NCBI RefSeq assembly: GCF_000744455.1
Contig: NZ_JQLY01000001.1
Span: forward strand, 2,324,501-2,388,500
Source: Methanobacterium sp. SMA-27
GTDB lineage: Archaea > Methanobacteriota > Methanobacteria > Methanobacteriales > Methanobacteriaceae
Direction: 5' to 3'
Length of the DNA: 64,000 nucleotides
The position numbers and the translations under genes were made by a program. The notes under the pieces are model-generated. The model saw nothing but the letters and a program-made list of their open reading frames with translations. It was not told the origin of the DNA and made no database searches. Shown piece after piece: positions 31,595 to 43,030 of this stretch; the first letter of the stretch is position 1; every line of letters begins with the position of its first letter.

Positions 31595-31961
31595 ATCTCC
31601 ATCCTTCAGGGAGCACACCTTCCCTTACATAATATCTTACGAGTCTTCTGATTTTGGATTCGATGATCCTAAGGCCTCTTTTGGTGTGAAGGTCCTTTGG
31701 GTTCTCTGTTAAGTGGTCTCTAATATTAACTGCTTTTTTTATCAGGTTAATGAGTTCTTCAGGATATTCTTCTCCTTGACCATGTTTTTCAAGTATTGCA
31801 GTTATTTTATCCCCGGTTACTGTTTTAACATCAGGAATTCCGTACTGGTCTCTTAAGATAACTCCTATAACACTTGTAGATTTACCTTCCTTTCTGAATT
31901 TTAACACTAATTCTTCAATTTCTTCATTTGAGTATTCTGTCCATTCAGGCTTTATTGCCAT
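31560..31961 (-). CDS. rps15: Ribosomal protein S15 (uS15)
   Basis: A 133-residue archaeal/eukaryotic-type uS15 of the small subunit. It begins [23 protein letters not shown] with the archaeal N-terminal extension, and has [42 protein letters not shown], the 16S-binding helices. It starts directly after the rdgB stop codon (adjacent bases) and overlaps recJ, giving tight translational coupling. Confidence 0.97.
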   Translation of the reverse strand: MAIKPEWTEYSNEEIEELVLKFRKEGKSTSVIGVILRDQYGIPDVKTVTGDKITAILEKHGQGEEYPEELINLIKKAVNIRDHLTENPKDLHTKRGLRIIESKIRRLVRYYVREGVLPEGWRYDPKTAALLVK

Positions 31962-32522
31962 CTAATCACCTCTATAATCTTTATACCAAATTGCAAACTT
32001 TTCAAGTGATTTTCTACGGTGAGAAAATTTATTTTTTTCAGTTATGGATAATTCTCCGAAGGTTTTATCATATCCTTCAGGCGTGAATAAGGGATCATAT
32101 GCAAATCCATAATTCCCTTTCTCAATGTATCCTATACATCCATTGACAGCACCTAAAAAAATCTCGGGCTCGGTTTTGGGGGTGCAGAACCCAATAACCG
32201 ACCTGAATTCGGCATATCTGTCTTTAACATCACCCATAAGTTTCAATATACCCTGATTTCCCAGTGTATCCTGTACATAGGATGAATAAGTACCTGGAAA
32301 CCAATCAAGGGCTTTAATGAAAATACCTGCGTCTTCAACTATCACTGGTTTGCCAAGACGCTTGGCAACATGTTTTGCACCATACCAGGCTACATCTACC
32401 AAATTTCCTTGGATTTCTGGGTAACCGAGGTCTACATGTTCCAGTTCTATTCCAAAGTTATCAAAGATACCATTGGCTTCTTTTACTTTGTGTTGGTTAC
32501 CAGTTATAAATGTTATCTTCAT
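31962..32522 (-). CDS. rdgB: XTP/dITP diphosphatase (RdgB/HAM1)
   Basis: A 186-residue house-cleaning pyrophosphatase that removes deaminated purine triphosphates. [13 protein letters not shown] is the nucleotide entry motif, [22 protein letters not shown] and [12 protein letters not shown] provide the Mg and base contacts, and GFAYDPLF with [11 protein letters not shown] complete the active site. It heads the operon with rps15 and recJ. The ribosome site before the ATG is weak. Confidence 0.96.
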   Translation of the reverse strand: MKITFITGNQHKVKEANGIFDNFGIELEHVDLGYPEIQGNLVDVAWYGAKHVAKRLGKPVIVEDAGIFIKALDWFPGTYSSYVQDTLGNQGILKLMGDVKDRYAEFRSVIGFCTPKTEPEIFLGAVNGCIGYIEKGNYGFAYDPLFTPEGYDKTFGELSITEKNKFSHRRKSLEKFAIWYKDYRGD

Positions 32523-32649
32523 GTATCTCAGCCCATCATCTAAATACTGTCCTAAAATTTTATCTTAAATATTAGTTATCACTGAATTTAAGTTGTTTTT
32601 TTATATATAATTCTGTTTTAGAAGATAAAATACCGTTAATTAAAGAAAA

Positions 32650-34296
<1,647 letters not shown>

Positions 34297-34455
34297 TTAA
34301 ATCACTTTTCCATCAATATTTTCAATTAGATTAAATTAGTTAGTACAATATTTTATATTAAAAATTTGTATACATCAATTGTCATATCAAAATTTCAGAG
34401 TTATCATTTATTTATATCTAATTTTATAACATAACTAATAATCGAAGGTGAAACA

Positions 34456-35526
34456 ATGGAAGGAGTAATAAAATGTTATGGATCAGCAAATATGATTCAT
34501 AAATTGAAAAATAAGGATTCATTATTTTTATGTGTAATAGCAAGTACATTAACATCTAGAATTACAGGAATAACAGGTGCAGGAGCAACACCTGAATTAA
34601 CTGATTATACTCCTGCAGCTGATGTTGAGCTTGTAATGTTGGGGGAGCCTCTTTGTCTTTCTGAGATTCCAAAAACTGTTGTAGGTGGCGTAGCAGCACC
34701 AACTCCTGCAGTAATAACTAAAGCTTCTTTAGATCTTGCAGATATTCCTTTCTTGGTTGTAGATGCGGGGGCTGCAGTAAAACCAAATATACCCTATATG
34801 AATATAAATGAAACTCCTGGAGGAGATATAAACAAGGGAAACGCTGTTGATAATTCTGAAAAAATCTTTAATAAAGGGGTTATCCTTGGTAAAAATCTTT
34901 CAAAATTAACAGATCACCTTGTGATTGGAGAAAGTACCCCTGCAGGTACTACCACAGCTCTAGGAGTTTTAACTGCAATGGGATATGAAGTTGATCATAA
35001 AATTAGTGGAAGTACTCCTGAAAATCCCCATGTACTTAAACATAGTGTTGTTGAGAATGGCCTAAAGCTTTCAGGGTTTAAAGCTGGTGAACTCGTTACT
35101 GAACCTTTTAAAGCTATAGATGCAGTTGGAGATCCAATGATACCTGCAGTTGCAGGCATTGCGATGGGGAGTACAGTACCTGTTACCCTAGCAGGAGGTA
35201 CCCAAATGACTGCGGTTTGTGCAGTTATTAAAGGGATAGCACCTGAATTTGATTTTAGTTCATTATCTATTGCAACGACAGTATTTGTTGCTGAGGATGA
35301 AACTTCGGATATTAACTTTATAGCCAATCAAATTTCAGATATCAGTATTTTTGCAGTTGATCCTTACTTTGAGAAATCAAATACCATTGGTCTTGTAAAC
35401 TACACTAAAGGTTCAGTAAAAGAGGGAGTTGGTGCGGGAGGGGCAATGTTCGCAGCAATGCTTAAAAATGTTTCAATTGAAGATATAAGAATTAGAACTG
35501 AAGAACTCTGTAGGGAAATTTTTTAA
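34456..35526 (+). CDS. cobT: CobT-like nicotinate-nucleotide phosphoribosyltransferase family protein (UPF0284)
   Basis: A 356-residue protein of the archaeal UPF0284 group related to CobT, which activates the lower-ligand base of cobamides. Signatures are ITGAGATPELTDYTPAADVELV, GGVAAPTPAVITKA, LVIGESTPAGTTTALGVLTAMGY and VTLAGGTQMTAVCAVI. Ribosome site AAGGTGA precedes the ATG. In methanogens it probably acts with 5-hydroxybenzimidazole or other bases; substrate is inferred. It is divergent from kae1-bud32. Confidence 0.88.
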   Translation: MEGVIKCYGSANMIHKLKNKDSLFLCVIASTLTSRITGITGAGATPELTDYTPAADVELVMLGEPLCLSEIPKTVVGGVAAPTPAVITKASLDLADIPFLVVDAGAAVKPNIPYMNINETPGGDINKGNAVDNSEKIFNKGVILGKNLSKLTDHLVIGESTPAGTTTALGVLTAMGYEVDHKISGSTPENPHVLKHSVVENGLKLSGFKAGELVTEPFKAIDAVGDPMIPAVAGIAMGSTVPVTLAGGTQMTAVCAVIKGIAPEFDFSSLSIATTVFVAEDETSDINFIANQISDISIFAVDPYFEKSNTIGLVNYTKGSVKEGVGAGGAMFAAMLKNVSIEDIRIRTEELCREIF

Positions 35527-35617
35527 ATAGAATTTTCTAAATTTATTTAAAAATAATTTAACAAATAATAACAACAAAATCGATTTTAAAAATAAATAAA
35601 ATAAAAAATGATTTTTT

Positions 35618-36442
35618 TTATGGATGCACTAAAGAGATGATTATTACAGTAATACCGACGATCCAACAATAGTATGCAAAGATCATCAGTGTCCGTTCTT
35701 TAATTATTTTAAGTAGTAATTTGATTGCTAAATAACCGAAAATTAATGCTGATAAAAATCCTGCTATTAAAACCGCAGTACTTGCATCAAAACTTGTTAT
35801 ATCTTTAGCTTGTACTAAAGCAGCGCCCAGTATAGCTGGTATGGATAATAAAAAACTAAACTTTGCTGCTAACTCTCTGTTAAGTCCTGAAAATAGTCCT
35901 GCAGAGATGGTTGCACCTGATCTTGAGATACCTGGAGCTATTGCAATACCCTGTGCAATACCGATTACAAGAGCATTTTTAAATGAAATATCTTCCACAT
36001 CCTTCTCTCCAGGTTTAACTCTTTCAGCACCCCACAATAACAGTCCTGTAATAATCAAGAAGAATCCAACGTATATAACAGAATTAAAAAGAGCTTCAAA
36101 CTGTTTTTGAAGTAAAATTCCCATTAATCCTGCAGGTATTGTTCCTACAACCAGGAGCCATGTAAGTTTTTTAAAGGGTTTTTCCTTTAATCCTTCTTTG
36201 AATTTTCCTCTGAAAATATCCATAATACTTGATATGAATGAAGTAATTATTTCTACAATATCTCTCCAGAAATATCCTACAACTGCTACAAGTGTTCCTA
36301 GGTGTAATAATGTGTCAAATGCCACATTTTGTGGTAGTCCTAAAATATCTGTAATAAATACTAAATGTGCAGAACTACTTACTGGAAGAAATTCTGTTAG
36401 ACCTTGGATTACTCCTAAAATTATTGCTTGAATAATGTCCAT
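35618..36442 (-). CDS. uppP: Undecaprenyl/polyprenyl-diphosphatase UppP (BacA family)
   Basis: A 274-residue membrane phosphatase with about eight helices. The two family motifs are present: GVIQGLTEFLPVSSSAHLVF (residues about 10-29, catalytic Glu and Ser) and GIAIAPGISRSGATISAG with the catalytic Arg (about 166-183). It recycles the lipid carrier diphosphate; in Methanobacteriales this serves pseudomurein and glycan assembly. Strong ribosome site AAGGTGATAA. Monocistronic. Confidence 0.95.
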   Translation of the reverse strand: MDIIQAIILGVIQGLTEFLPVSSSAHLVFITDILGLPQNVAFDTLLHLGTLVAVVGYFWRDIVEIITSFISSIMDIFRGKFKEGLKEKPFKKLTWLLVVGTIPAGLMGILLQKQFEALFNSVIYVGFFLIITGLLLWGAERVKPGEKDVEDISFKNALVIGIAQGIAIAPGISRSGATISAGLFSGLNRELAAKFSFLLSIPAILGAALVQAKDITSFDASTAVLIAGFLSALIFGYLAIKLLLKIIKERTLMIFAYYCWIVGITVIIISLVHP

Positions 36443-36546
36443 TTTTTTATCACCTTATAATTATTGAAATATGTAATTTCATTAGATTAAATTGCTGATA
36501 TAAAATATTGTTTTACTTACTTTTATTAAAAAATTAGTGAAAAAAA

Positions 36547-36584
36547 GTTATAAGTTATAACTTATAAGTTTTTAGTTATAAGTC
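36547..36584. repeat. TTATAAGTTATAACTTATAA palindrome, copy at ilvE 3' end
   Basis: A near-perfect palindrome (36547-36570) plus a half copy (AGTTATAAGTC, 36574-36584). The stop codon of ilvE lies in the half copy. The same sequence frames the parA locus at 54458 and 55740 and occurs at 63900. It may serve as a terminator hairpin, a protein-binding site, or both. Confidence 0.7.
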
Positions 36585-37508
36585 AGAATTCACGTGTGTC
36601 AACCAACCATATTCATCTTCATTTTCACCATTAACTATTGTAAAAAAGGTTTCTTGAATTTTTCTAGTAATTTCTCCCCTATAACCTTCGCCTACAATAA
36701 TCTTATCAACAGAACGAACAGGAGTGACTTCAGCAGCCGTACCTGTGAGAAATACTTCATCAGCTATGTATAACATCTCCCTTGGGATCTGTTCTTCACG
36801 AACTTCCAATTCTAACTCATTTGCAAGAATTATTATTGCATCTCGTGTTAAACCCGATAATAGGGAAGAGGAAATCGGGGGTGTAAACAGAATATCATCT
36901 TTAACAACAAAAATATTTTCTCCACTACCTTCACTAACCATACCCTGATAATCGAGCATGATACCTTCATCATATCCATTGATAATGGATTCCATCTTTG
37001 CAAGTTGTGAGTTCATATAATTTGAACCCGCCTTTGCCATGTTAGGCATGGTGTCTGGGGCCATTCTTCTCCAGCTGGATATTCCAACATCAACACCTTC
37101 CTCAATAGCTTTTTCACCTAAATATTTTCCCCAAGCCCAAGCAGCTATAACAGTTTCAACAGGGCAGTTCATTGGATAAACTCCCAGTTCACCATAACCT
37201 CTAAAAGCAATGGGCCTAATATAACACGCCTTCAATTTGTTTATCTGAATGGTCTTTACAATAGCTTGACTGAGATCATCAACAGAGTACGGTATTATCA
37301 TTCTGTAGATCTTTCCTGAATTTATTAATCGTTGAACATGCTCTCGCAAACGGAATACAGCAGGGCCTTTTTTAGTCTCATAACACCTTATTCCCTCAAA
37401 AACACTTGTTCCATAATGAACAACGTGTGATAAAACATGTAAATTTGCATCCTTCCAGTCAACGAAATTTCCATTAAACCATATTTTTCCTGATTCATCA
37501 AATGCCAT
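36576..37508 (-). CDS. ilvE: Branched-chain amino acid aminotransferase
   Basis: A 310-residue fold IV PLP aminotransferase for the last step of valine, leucine and isoleucine synthesis. [63 protein letters not shown] (PLP Lys in the AKA segment), [13 protein letters not shown] and [14 protein letters not shown] are all family signatures. Ribosome site GAGGGAT. It completes an ilv gene set otherwise at 41-52 kb. Its stop codon overlaps the TTATAAG repeat. Confidence 0.96.
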   Translation of the reverse strand: MAFDESGKIWFNGNFVDWKDANLHVLSHVVHYGTSVFEGIRCYETKKGPAVFRLREHVQRLINSGKIYRMIIPYSVDDLSQAIVKTIQINKLKACYIRPIAFRGYGELGVYPMNCPVETVIAAWAWGKYLGEKAIEEGVDVGISSWRRMAPDTMPNMAKAGSNYMNSQLAKMESIINGYDEGIMLDYQGMVSEGSGENIFVVKDDILFTPPISSSLLSGLTRDAIIILANELELEVREEQIPREMLYIADEVFLTGTAAEVTPVRSVDKIIVGEGYRGEITRKIQETFFTIVNGENEDEYGWLTHVNSDL

Positions 37509-37760
37509 GGTTATCCCTCAAATTTATCATTTATAATTAGGGTTACTAGAATAAATAGATTTATAAAATTAATAATAAATGCTCAAATCATAAAATATAT
37601 ACAATTTTAGTCTTTATTTTGAAAAAGATTAAATTTTAATTATTATATTTCATGATCAATTTTTTTACTAATAGATTAGAATGAAAATTTTATAAGTAGT
37701 ACAGTTAAATCAATATTTACAAATATTCATATATAATATTTGAGACTTTATGGATTTCTA

Positions 37761-37780
37761 GAAAAGGTTTATATAGCCTA
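37761..37780 (+). promoter_or_regulatory. tRNA promoter (BRE/TATA)
   Basis: GAAAAGG followed by TTTATATA (37768-37775) lies about 25-30 bp upstream of the mature tRNA 5' end, the expected distance for an archaeal TATA box. It is among the clearest promoters in the window. Confidence 0.7.
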
Positions 37781-37799
37781 ACGCATAATATGAGAGAAG

Positions 37800-37876
<77 letters not shown>

Positions 37877-37980
37877 TAGGCATTTTTTGATCAAATAAAA
37901 TTACAAAAATAAAATAATTTTAGGTGTAGATAACCATTTTATTGTTTCTTGGAAAATCTAATTTTAATTTTTTTTTCAAG

Positions 37981-38053
<73 letters not shown>

Positions 38054-38187
38054 ATTCTAATTTTATGACATATTCATTTTTCAAGATTTTGATTTAAAAT
38101 TTAGCAAGCTCTATTTTAAATTACCAATGTTAAATTTAGAGCATATTCAGAATTTTATGATAAAAAAAAGATTTTAAGAATCATATT

Positions 38188-38979
38188 TTATAGCAACACA
38201 ATTAGAACAACATATATTATCATTGAAACGAAGAAAACAATTGTTCCTTTAGTAAGTACCACATTTGGATCCCTATCTGCATAAAAGACAAGACCGTATG
38301 ATAGGATAGCTGAAGATAGTATCTTGGAAACACCAATAAGGGCAGTGTTTTTATTAAATAGGCCTATTATATAGGTTATCAATGATGATAATAATAGTAC
38401 TATTATAATTAGCGCAATAGTGTTACTCATAATACCTTTGAATCCCGGCATAAAGTTTCCAAGATTCAAATTCCTTCCAACACTTTTTGATCTTCTACTT
38501 TTAGATAAACTTCTTTTCCCTGCATGGAAAATTGATGGTCCTTTTGATGATTTAGTCGAAGGGATATATGTTTCTGAATCTTCGTTTTCATCGATTACAT
38601 TTGTTTCATATATTTCATTTTCTTTTTTGGAGAATTTTTTTGCTATTGTCACTAAACCATCTTTATCAATAAGTTTAATATTTCTTCTTCCCGCATAATT
38701 TGACGCGCTATTAGTGAAGTAAGATGTGGTAATTACGACAATCTTCGATGCTTTAAGGGTCTTACCAACCATTTCCATTTCCTTCAATACATCTAATCCG
38801 ACTTCCCAATGTTCATCATAGTTTTTACAGGCCACTACAACACCCATATCTCCTACAATGGTAGGTAAAACTCCATAGATGTCTATTATATAGCGGGAAG
38901 TTTTGAAGTCCTTGTAGACCTTGAATCCAGATTCTTCCATAACCTTTCCAACGAACCTGACCAACCTATCTTTTTCCAA
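38188..38979 (-). CDS. Mrr-like nuclease-fold protein with C-terminal membrane helices
   Basis: About 263 residues from TTG 38979, placed after AAGGTGAGG. Residues 1-115 look like the Mrr/restriction-endonuclease fold: RFVGKVMEESGFKVYKD, DIYGVLPTIVGDMGVVVACKNY, ASKIVVITTSYFTNSASNYAGRRNIKLIDKDGL. In active members the central strand reads (E/Q)xK; here it is ACK, so activity is uncertain. A charged linker (about 120-180) leads to three hydrophobic helices (about 190-210, 218-237, 244-263). This is probably a membrane-tethered DNA- or nucleic-acid-related protein; function unknown. Confidence 0.65.
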   Translation of the reverse strand: MEKDRLVRFVGKVMEESGFKVYKDFKTSRYIIDIYGVLPTIVGDMGVVVACKNYDEHWEVGLDVLKEMEMVGKTLKASKIVVITTSYFTNSASNYAGRRNIKLIDKDGLVTIAKKFSKKENEIYETNVIDENEDSETYIPSTKSSKGPSIFHAGKRSLSKSRRSKSVGRNLNLGNFMPGFKGIMSNTIALIIIVLLLSSLITYIIGLFNKNTALIGVSKILSSAILSYGLVFYADRDPNVVLTKGTIVFFVSMIIYVVLIVLL

Positions 38980-39146
38980 TTTCCTCACCTTAAAATACCT
39001 AAGGGAATGATATTTTACATTATCTTTACTATCATTATTTAATATGTATTATTAATTCTTTTCTAATTTAATATACTTAAAACTGTCCCCATCTCCAACT
39101 CATTGCCACGCAAACTTTTTGAATGTTGAGTTATAAATATGCCAGT

Positions 39147-39923
39147 ATGAGAATTCTTATAACCAATGACGATGGAGTTAACTCGTCTGGAATAATGGCT
39201 GCTAAAAAAGCTGTTGAAGGTCTAGGAAAGATCGACGTGGTGGCTCCTGCAACTCAGCAAAGTGGAATTGGACATGCATTAACGTTATTTGAACCAATTA
39301 GGGTTACTGCAACAAATCTTCTAGATGGAAGTGAAGCATTTTCAGTTTCAGGAACTCCTACAGATGCTGTAATAATAGGTATTTATGAGATTACTGAAGA
39401 AAAACCAGATCTTGTGATATCCGGAATTAATATAGGAGAAAACCTTGGGAAGTCAGAATTAACTACTTCCGGAACTATAGGTGCTGCAATGGAAGCAGCA
39501 GTTCATGGTATTCCTTCAATTTCAGTTTCACTTCAAGTTTCTCGTGGTGACATAAAGTTTCATGATGGTCATGTTGATGTTGATTTTAGACATGCATCAA
39601 AGATTTTGAAATGTGTGGCTGAGAAGGTAATTGAGAAAGGACTCCCATCAGGTGTGGATTTTTTGAATCTAAACATACCATCACATCCATCTAATAACAA
39701 GATAAATCTCACTAGGTTGGGTGAAAGAATGTATAAAATACATATAAAGAAAAGATTAGATCCTCGCGGTAGGCCTTATTATTGGATCGATGGGGATCCA
39801 ATTGAAAATGATGATATTGGAACAGATGTGAATGTTCTTAAAGTTGAACGTTCTGCAACAATAACTCCTATTTCTCTAGATTGTACATCGAAATTAAATT
39901 TAATGGAAGGATGGTTGGATTAA
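39147..39923 (+). CDS. surE: 5'-nucleotidase SurE
   Basis: 258 residues from ATG 39147, which puts the conserved MRILITNDDGVNSSG at the N terminus; an upstream in-frame ATG adds eight unlikely residues. SurE removes phosphate from nucleoside 5'- and 3'-monophosphates. Metal ligands are NDDG, the Ser in SGTPTDAV, and the Asn in SGINIGENLG; ELTTSGTIGAAMEA is also typical. It may be nearly leaderless, since TTATAAATA lies only about 12 bp upstream. Confidence 0.95.
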   Translation: MRILITNDDGVNSSGIMAAKKAVEGLGKIDVVAPATQQSGIGHALTLFEPIRVTATNLLDGSEAFSVSGTPTDAVIIGIYEITEEKPDLVISGINIGENLGKSELTTSGTIGAAMEAAVHGIPSISVSLQVSRGDIKFHDGHVDVDFRHASKILKCVAEKVIEKGLPSGVDFLNLNIPSHPSNNKINLTRLGERMYKIHIKKRLDPRGRPYYWIDGDPIENDDIGTDVNVLKVERSATITPISLDCTSKLNLMEGWLD

Positions 39924-40374
39924 CATTTATTTCCCTTTCATATTAGGAATTTTAATTATTATTTATTTTTACATTTATTTGATTTTCCAGACATACACTT
40001 CAAGTGTAAAGGTGTTCATTTTTGGTGTACTAATTAATAAAATATTTTCTACAGAAGAATTATTAAAGATATATATTCAAACTATTTCATTAATATGCAA
40101 TTTTTTAGATGTAAAATTTAAAATGCCAGGGATTAATGGATATTTTATTCAAAGAGATATTATTTTAGTCTTAATATGAAATTATCTTAAAATAATTTTA
40201 ATATAGTTATTATAATTAATAGAAAAAAAATAAAATATTCTCAACAGAATTACAAAATTTAAACATCTAGATGATCTACTGTAGAAAATTTTTTTAATAT
40301 TTGTTGATTATAATTAAAAAATTAGTTTAAAATTTAAATTTTATGATTCTACTGTAGAATAATATTATCAAATT
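39924..40374. other. AT-rich region between convergent surE and marker-12 genes
   Basis: About 450 bp without a supportable gene. It holds a perfect 15-bp palindrome ATTCTACTGTAGAAT (40346-40360), a shorter copy TCTACTGTAGA (40275-40285), and an isolated mini-ORB core TTCAAGTGTAA (about 39999-40009) inside ACACTTCAAGTGT. The palindromes may act as terminators for the marker-12 gene side. Confidence 0.45.
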
Positions 40375-41376
40375 TCAATTCATATTTTCTACTTTTATCC
40401 CTAGAATATTTTTTTTACCTTCAAAAACTGATTTAGCTATCTGTGCACTTCCTAAAGAACCAGATGTAGGGGGTAATTTAAGAATTGGAATTGATTTATT
40501 CAATCCCATTTTAATTTCTTGAAAAAAGTCATAAGGTTTTTGCATTGAACCTATTGAACCTGTTAAAACAATACCTTGAAGTTGGGAATCGGTTATCCCA
40601 ATAAGACCATGAATTTCCATTAGAATGCTCATAATCATTGTTTTGAAAGCAAGCTCAGTCATTTCATCTCCTTTGATGTATCGTTGTAGAAGCTCTTCTT
40701 TAGCTAATGAAACTTTTGTATCTAAATTTGCTATTTTAACCGCTCCTGCTCTCGAAAAACATTCATTAGCTGTTTTTAATCCATCATCAATGTCTCTAAT
40801 CATTTGAAGATCTAATGGGCCATGAACTATACCCATTGCCCCAATACAAGCATCCATTGCTCCACGTATTTTTCCATCTTCAATTAACATGCTTACAGTA
40901 TTTGAGCTAATATCTGATACAATCATATTTTCAAAACCAGTTTCCATATATGCATTGTAACATATACTGATTTTTTCAGAGCTTGCATGATGGGAATAAG
41001 CAGCTTTAAATCGAGGATCAAGACAGCCTGTATTCTTATGGATTCCGGGTATAAGTATTGTGGGAATTCCTGATTTTTTTATTTCATCATATACTGCAGT
41101 TCCTCCTCCAGTTACCTTACCTGCACCTTCCATAGATAGAATTCCTCTATCTTTAACCTTTTCAATAGGCATAATGGTATTGATGCCGTCACCCATAGCG
41201 TAAGTAATGGCCATTAGGTCAATGGATTTTAGGTCAACCATTTTATTAAGCTGTTGAAGTGCTGATGCAGAGCCTTTTGATAGTTCTTCTCTTCCAATTT
41301 TGAAGTGTACAGGCTTATCAGTAAGTATAGTAAAAGAAACTCCTGTTGTACCGTGATCCATGCCAATAAAGACCAT
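40375..41376 (-). CDS. Methanogenesis marker protein 12
   Basis: A 333-residue protein of the methanogen-specific marker 12 family (UPF0285), an ASKHA/acetate-kinase-like fold of unknown function found almost only in methanogens. MVFIGMDHGTTGVSFTIL is the phosphate-1 motif, MAITYAMGDGINTI and GKVTGGGTAVYDEI are family signatures, and VLTGSIGSMQKPYDFF near the C terminus is the adenosine-type motif. Ribosome site GGTGATAAT. It lies downstream of ilvC with a 100-bp gap. Confidence 0.9.
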   Translation of the reverse strand: MVFIGMDHGTTGVSFTILTDKPVHFKIGREELSKGSASALQQLNKMVDLKSIDLMAITYAMGDGINTIMPIEKVKDRGILSMEGAGKVTGGGTAVYDEIKKSGIPTILIPGIHKNTGCLDPRFKAAYSHHASSEKISICYNAYMETGFENMIVSDISSNTVSMLIEDGKIRGAMDACIGAMGIVHGPLDLQMIRDIDDGLKTANECFSRAGAVKIANLDTKVSLAKEELLQRYIKGDEMTELAFKTMIMSILMEIHGLIGITDSQLQGIVLTGSIGSMQKPYDFFQEIKMGLNKSIPILKLPPTSGSLGSAQIAKSVFEGKKNILGIKVENMN

Positions 41377-41475
41377 ATTATCACCATTTTAATTGATAAA
41401 GGTATTAATTCAAATAGAATTTAGTATAATCTGGTGTAATTCCAAAAGTTCAATCTTGTGTTAAAAAGAAAAAAA

Positions 41476-42462
41476 TTATTTTTGGAGTCCACATAATTTT
41501 CTGAGTTTGGCTCCAACTTTTTCTATTTGTAGTTCAGATTCAATTGCTCTTAATCTTTTGAGCATTGGGCTTCCAGCATTAGTTTCAGTTGCCCATTCTC
41601 TTGTAAATTCTCCGGTCTGTATCTCTTCTAGAATTTTCTTCATTTCTGCTCGGGTTTCATCGGTAATTATACGTTTTCTTGTAGCAAGACCACCATATTC
41701 AGCAGTGTTACTTACATCGTTCCACATCCCAGCAAATCCTTTTTGATATATAAGATCTACAATGAGCTTTAACTCATGACAAGTTTCAAAGTAAGCAATC
41801 TCTGGTTGGTATCCTGCATCAACAAGGGTTTGGAAACCAGCAGCAATAAGTTCTGTTGCACCACCACATAGTACGGCTTGTTCACCAAAGAGATCTGTTT
41901 CTGTTTCTTCTTTGAAAGTTGTTTCGAGTACTCCTGCTCTTGTTAATCCTGAACCTTGGCCCATTGCTAACGCAATTTGAAGTGCATTTCCAGTATAATC
42001 CCTTTCAACAGCTACTAATCCTGGCACACCGAATCCTTCTTCATAAGTTTTTCTAACCATTGCACCGGGACCTTTAGGAGCTATCATTGTTATATTAACA
42101 TTTTCTGGAGCGTTTATATACCCAAAATGTATATTGTAACCGTGTGAGAAAGACAAGGTATTTCCTTCTTCAAGATTATCTCTTATTGATTTTTTGTATA
42201 CTTCTCCCTGAATTTCATCTGGTATTAGTATGTGTATCACATCAGCAGCTTTTGCAGCATCTTCAACAGTCATAACATTTAAACCATCATTTTTAGCTTT
42301 TTTCCAAGAAGCTCCATCTTTTCTTAAACCAACAACAACATTTAATCCGCTTTCATGCATGTTTCTTGATTGTGCCATTCCTTGGCTTCCATATCCTATA
42401 ACTGCAACAGTTTTATCCTTTAAAATGTTTAGATCGACATCTTTTTCATAATACATTTTCAT
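41476..42462 (-). CDS. ilvC: Ketol-acid reductoisomerase
   Basis: A 328-residue class I enzyme making 2,3-dihydroxy-acids from acetolactate and acetohydroxybutyrate. The Rossmann motif [14 protein letters not shown], the cofactor loop [37 protein letters not shown], and the knotted helical domain with [12 protein letters not shown] and [19 protein letters not shown] (metal acidic residues) are complete. GGAGGAG ribosome site. It is the third gene of an ilvB-ilvN-ilvC operon, 66 bp after ilvN. Confidence 0.97.
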   Translation of the reverse strand: MKMYYEKDVDLNILKDKTVAVIGYGSQGMAQSRNMHESGLNVVVGLRKDGASWKKAKNDGLNVMTVEDAAKAADVIHILIPDEIQGEVYKKSIRDNLEEGNTLSFSHGYNIHFGYINAPENVNITMIAPKGPGAMVRKTYEEGFGVPGLVAVERDYTGNALQIALAMGQGSGLTRAGVLETTFKEETETDLFGEQAVLCGGATELIAAGFQTLVDAGYQPEIAYFETCHELKLIVDLIYQKGFAGMWNDVSNTAEYGGLATRKRIITDETRAEMKKILEEIQTGEFTREWATETNAGSPMLKRLRAIESELQIEKVGAKLRKLCGLQK

Positions 42463-42528
42463 TTTTTCTCCTCCATTTAAATAATATTTTTAACATAAAT
42501 GCTTAATTTTTTTAGTTGTAAATACAAA

Positions 42529-43029
42529 TTACATGGTCTTAGTTCCTCTTGAAATTGCTGTTGGGCCTGTTCTGGCAACTTCTTTGATGCCAAATATCCT
42601 AACAAGATCTATAAGGGATTCTATTTTTTCAGGCGGGCCTGTAATTTCAATTGTAAGTGTATCAGGACCCACATCAATTATTCTTCCACGGAATATATTT
42701 GCATATTGTATTACTTCTGATCTCACTTTCTCATTTGCTGTATGAACCTTGATTAAACATAGTTCTCGTTTTACTGTTATTTGAGGTTCAAGATCCCTTA
42801 CTTTAATTACTTCTATGAGTTTGTTGAGTTGTTTTGTAATTTGTTCAAGAACTTTTTCATCACCCTTTGTTATAATTGTCATACGTGCAAGGTGCTCTTG
42901 TTCTGATGTGCCTACAGTAATATTCTCAATATTAAAACCTCTTCTAGTGAAAAGACCTGCTACTCTTTGGAGTACACCCGGTTTATGAAGAACCAAAGCA
43001 CTTATAATATGAGTTCTGCTTTCATCCAA
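42529..43029 (-). CDS. ilvN: Acetolactate synthase regulatory small subunit
   Basis: 166 residues from TTG 43029, one base after the ilvB stop, with GGTGAT 4 bp upstream; longer in-frame starts lie inside ilvB and are unlikely. The N-terminal ACT domain reads HIISALVLHKPGVLQRVAGLFTRRGFNIENITVG, with the C-terminal half FRGRIIDVGPDTLTIEITGPPEKIESLIDL. It gives valine feedback control of IlvB. Confidence 0.95.
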   Translation of the reverse strand: MDESRTHIISALVLHKPGVLQRVAGLFTRRGFNIENITVGTSEQEHLARMTIITKGDEKVLEQITKQLNKLIEVIKVRDLEPQITVKRELCLIKVHTANEKVRSEVIQYANIFRGRIIDVGPDTLTIEITGPPEKIESLIDLVRIFGIKEVARTGPTAISRGTKTM

Positions 43030-43030
43030 C

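Noticed and set aside
39979..40179. 66-residue ORF after surE
   Set aside because: Composition matches the flanking AT-rich spacer and no initiation site is visible.
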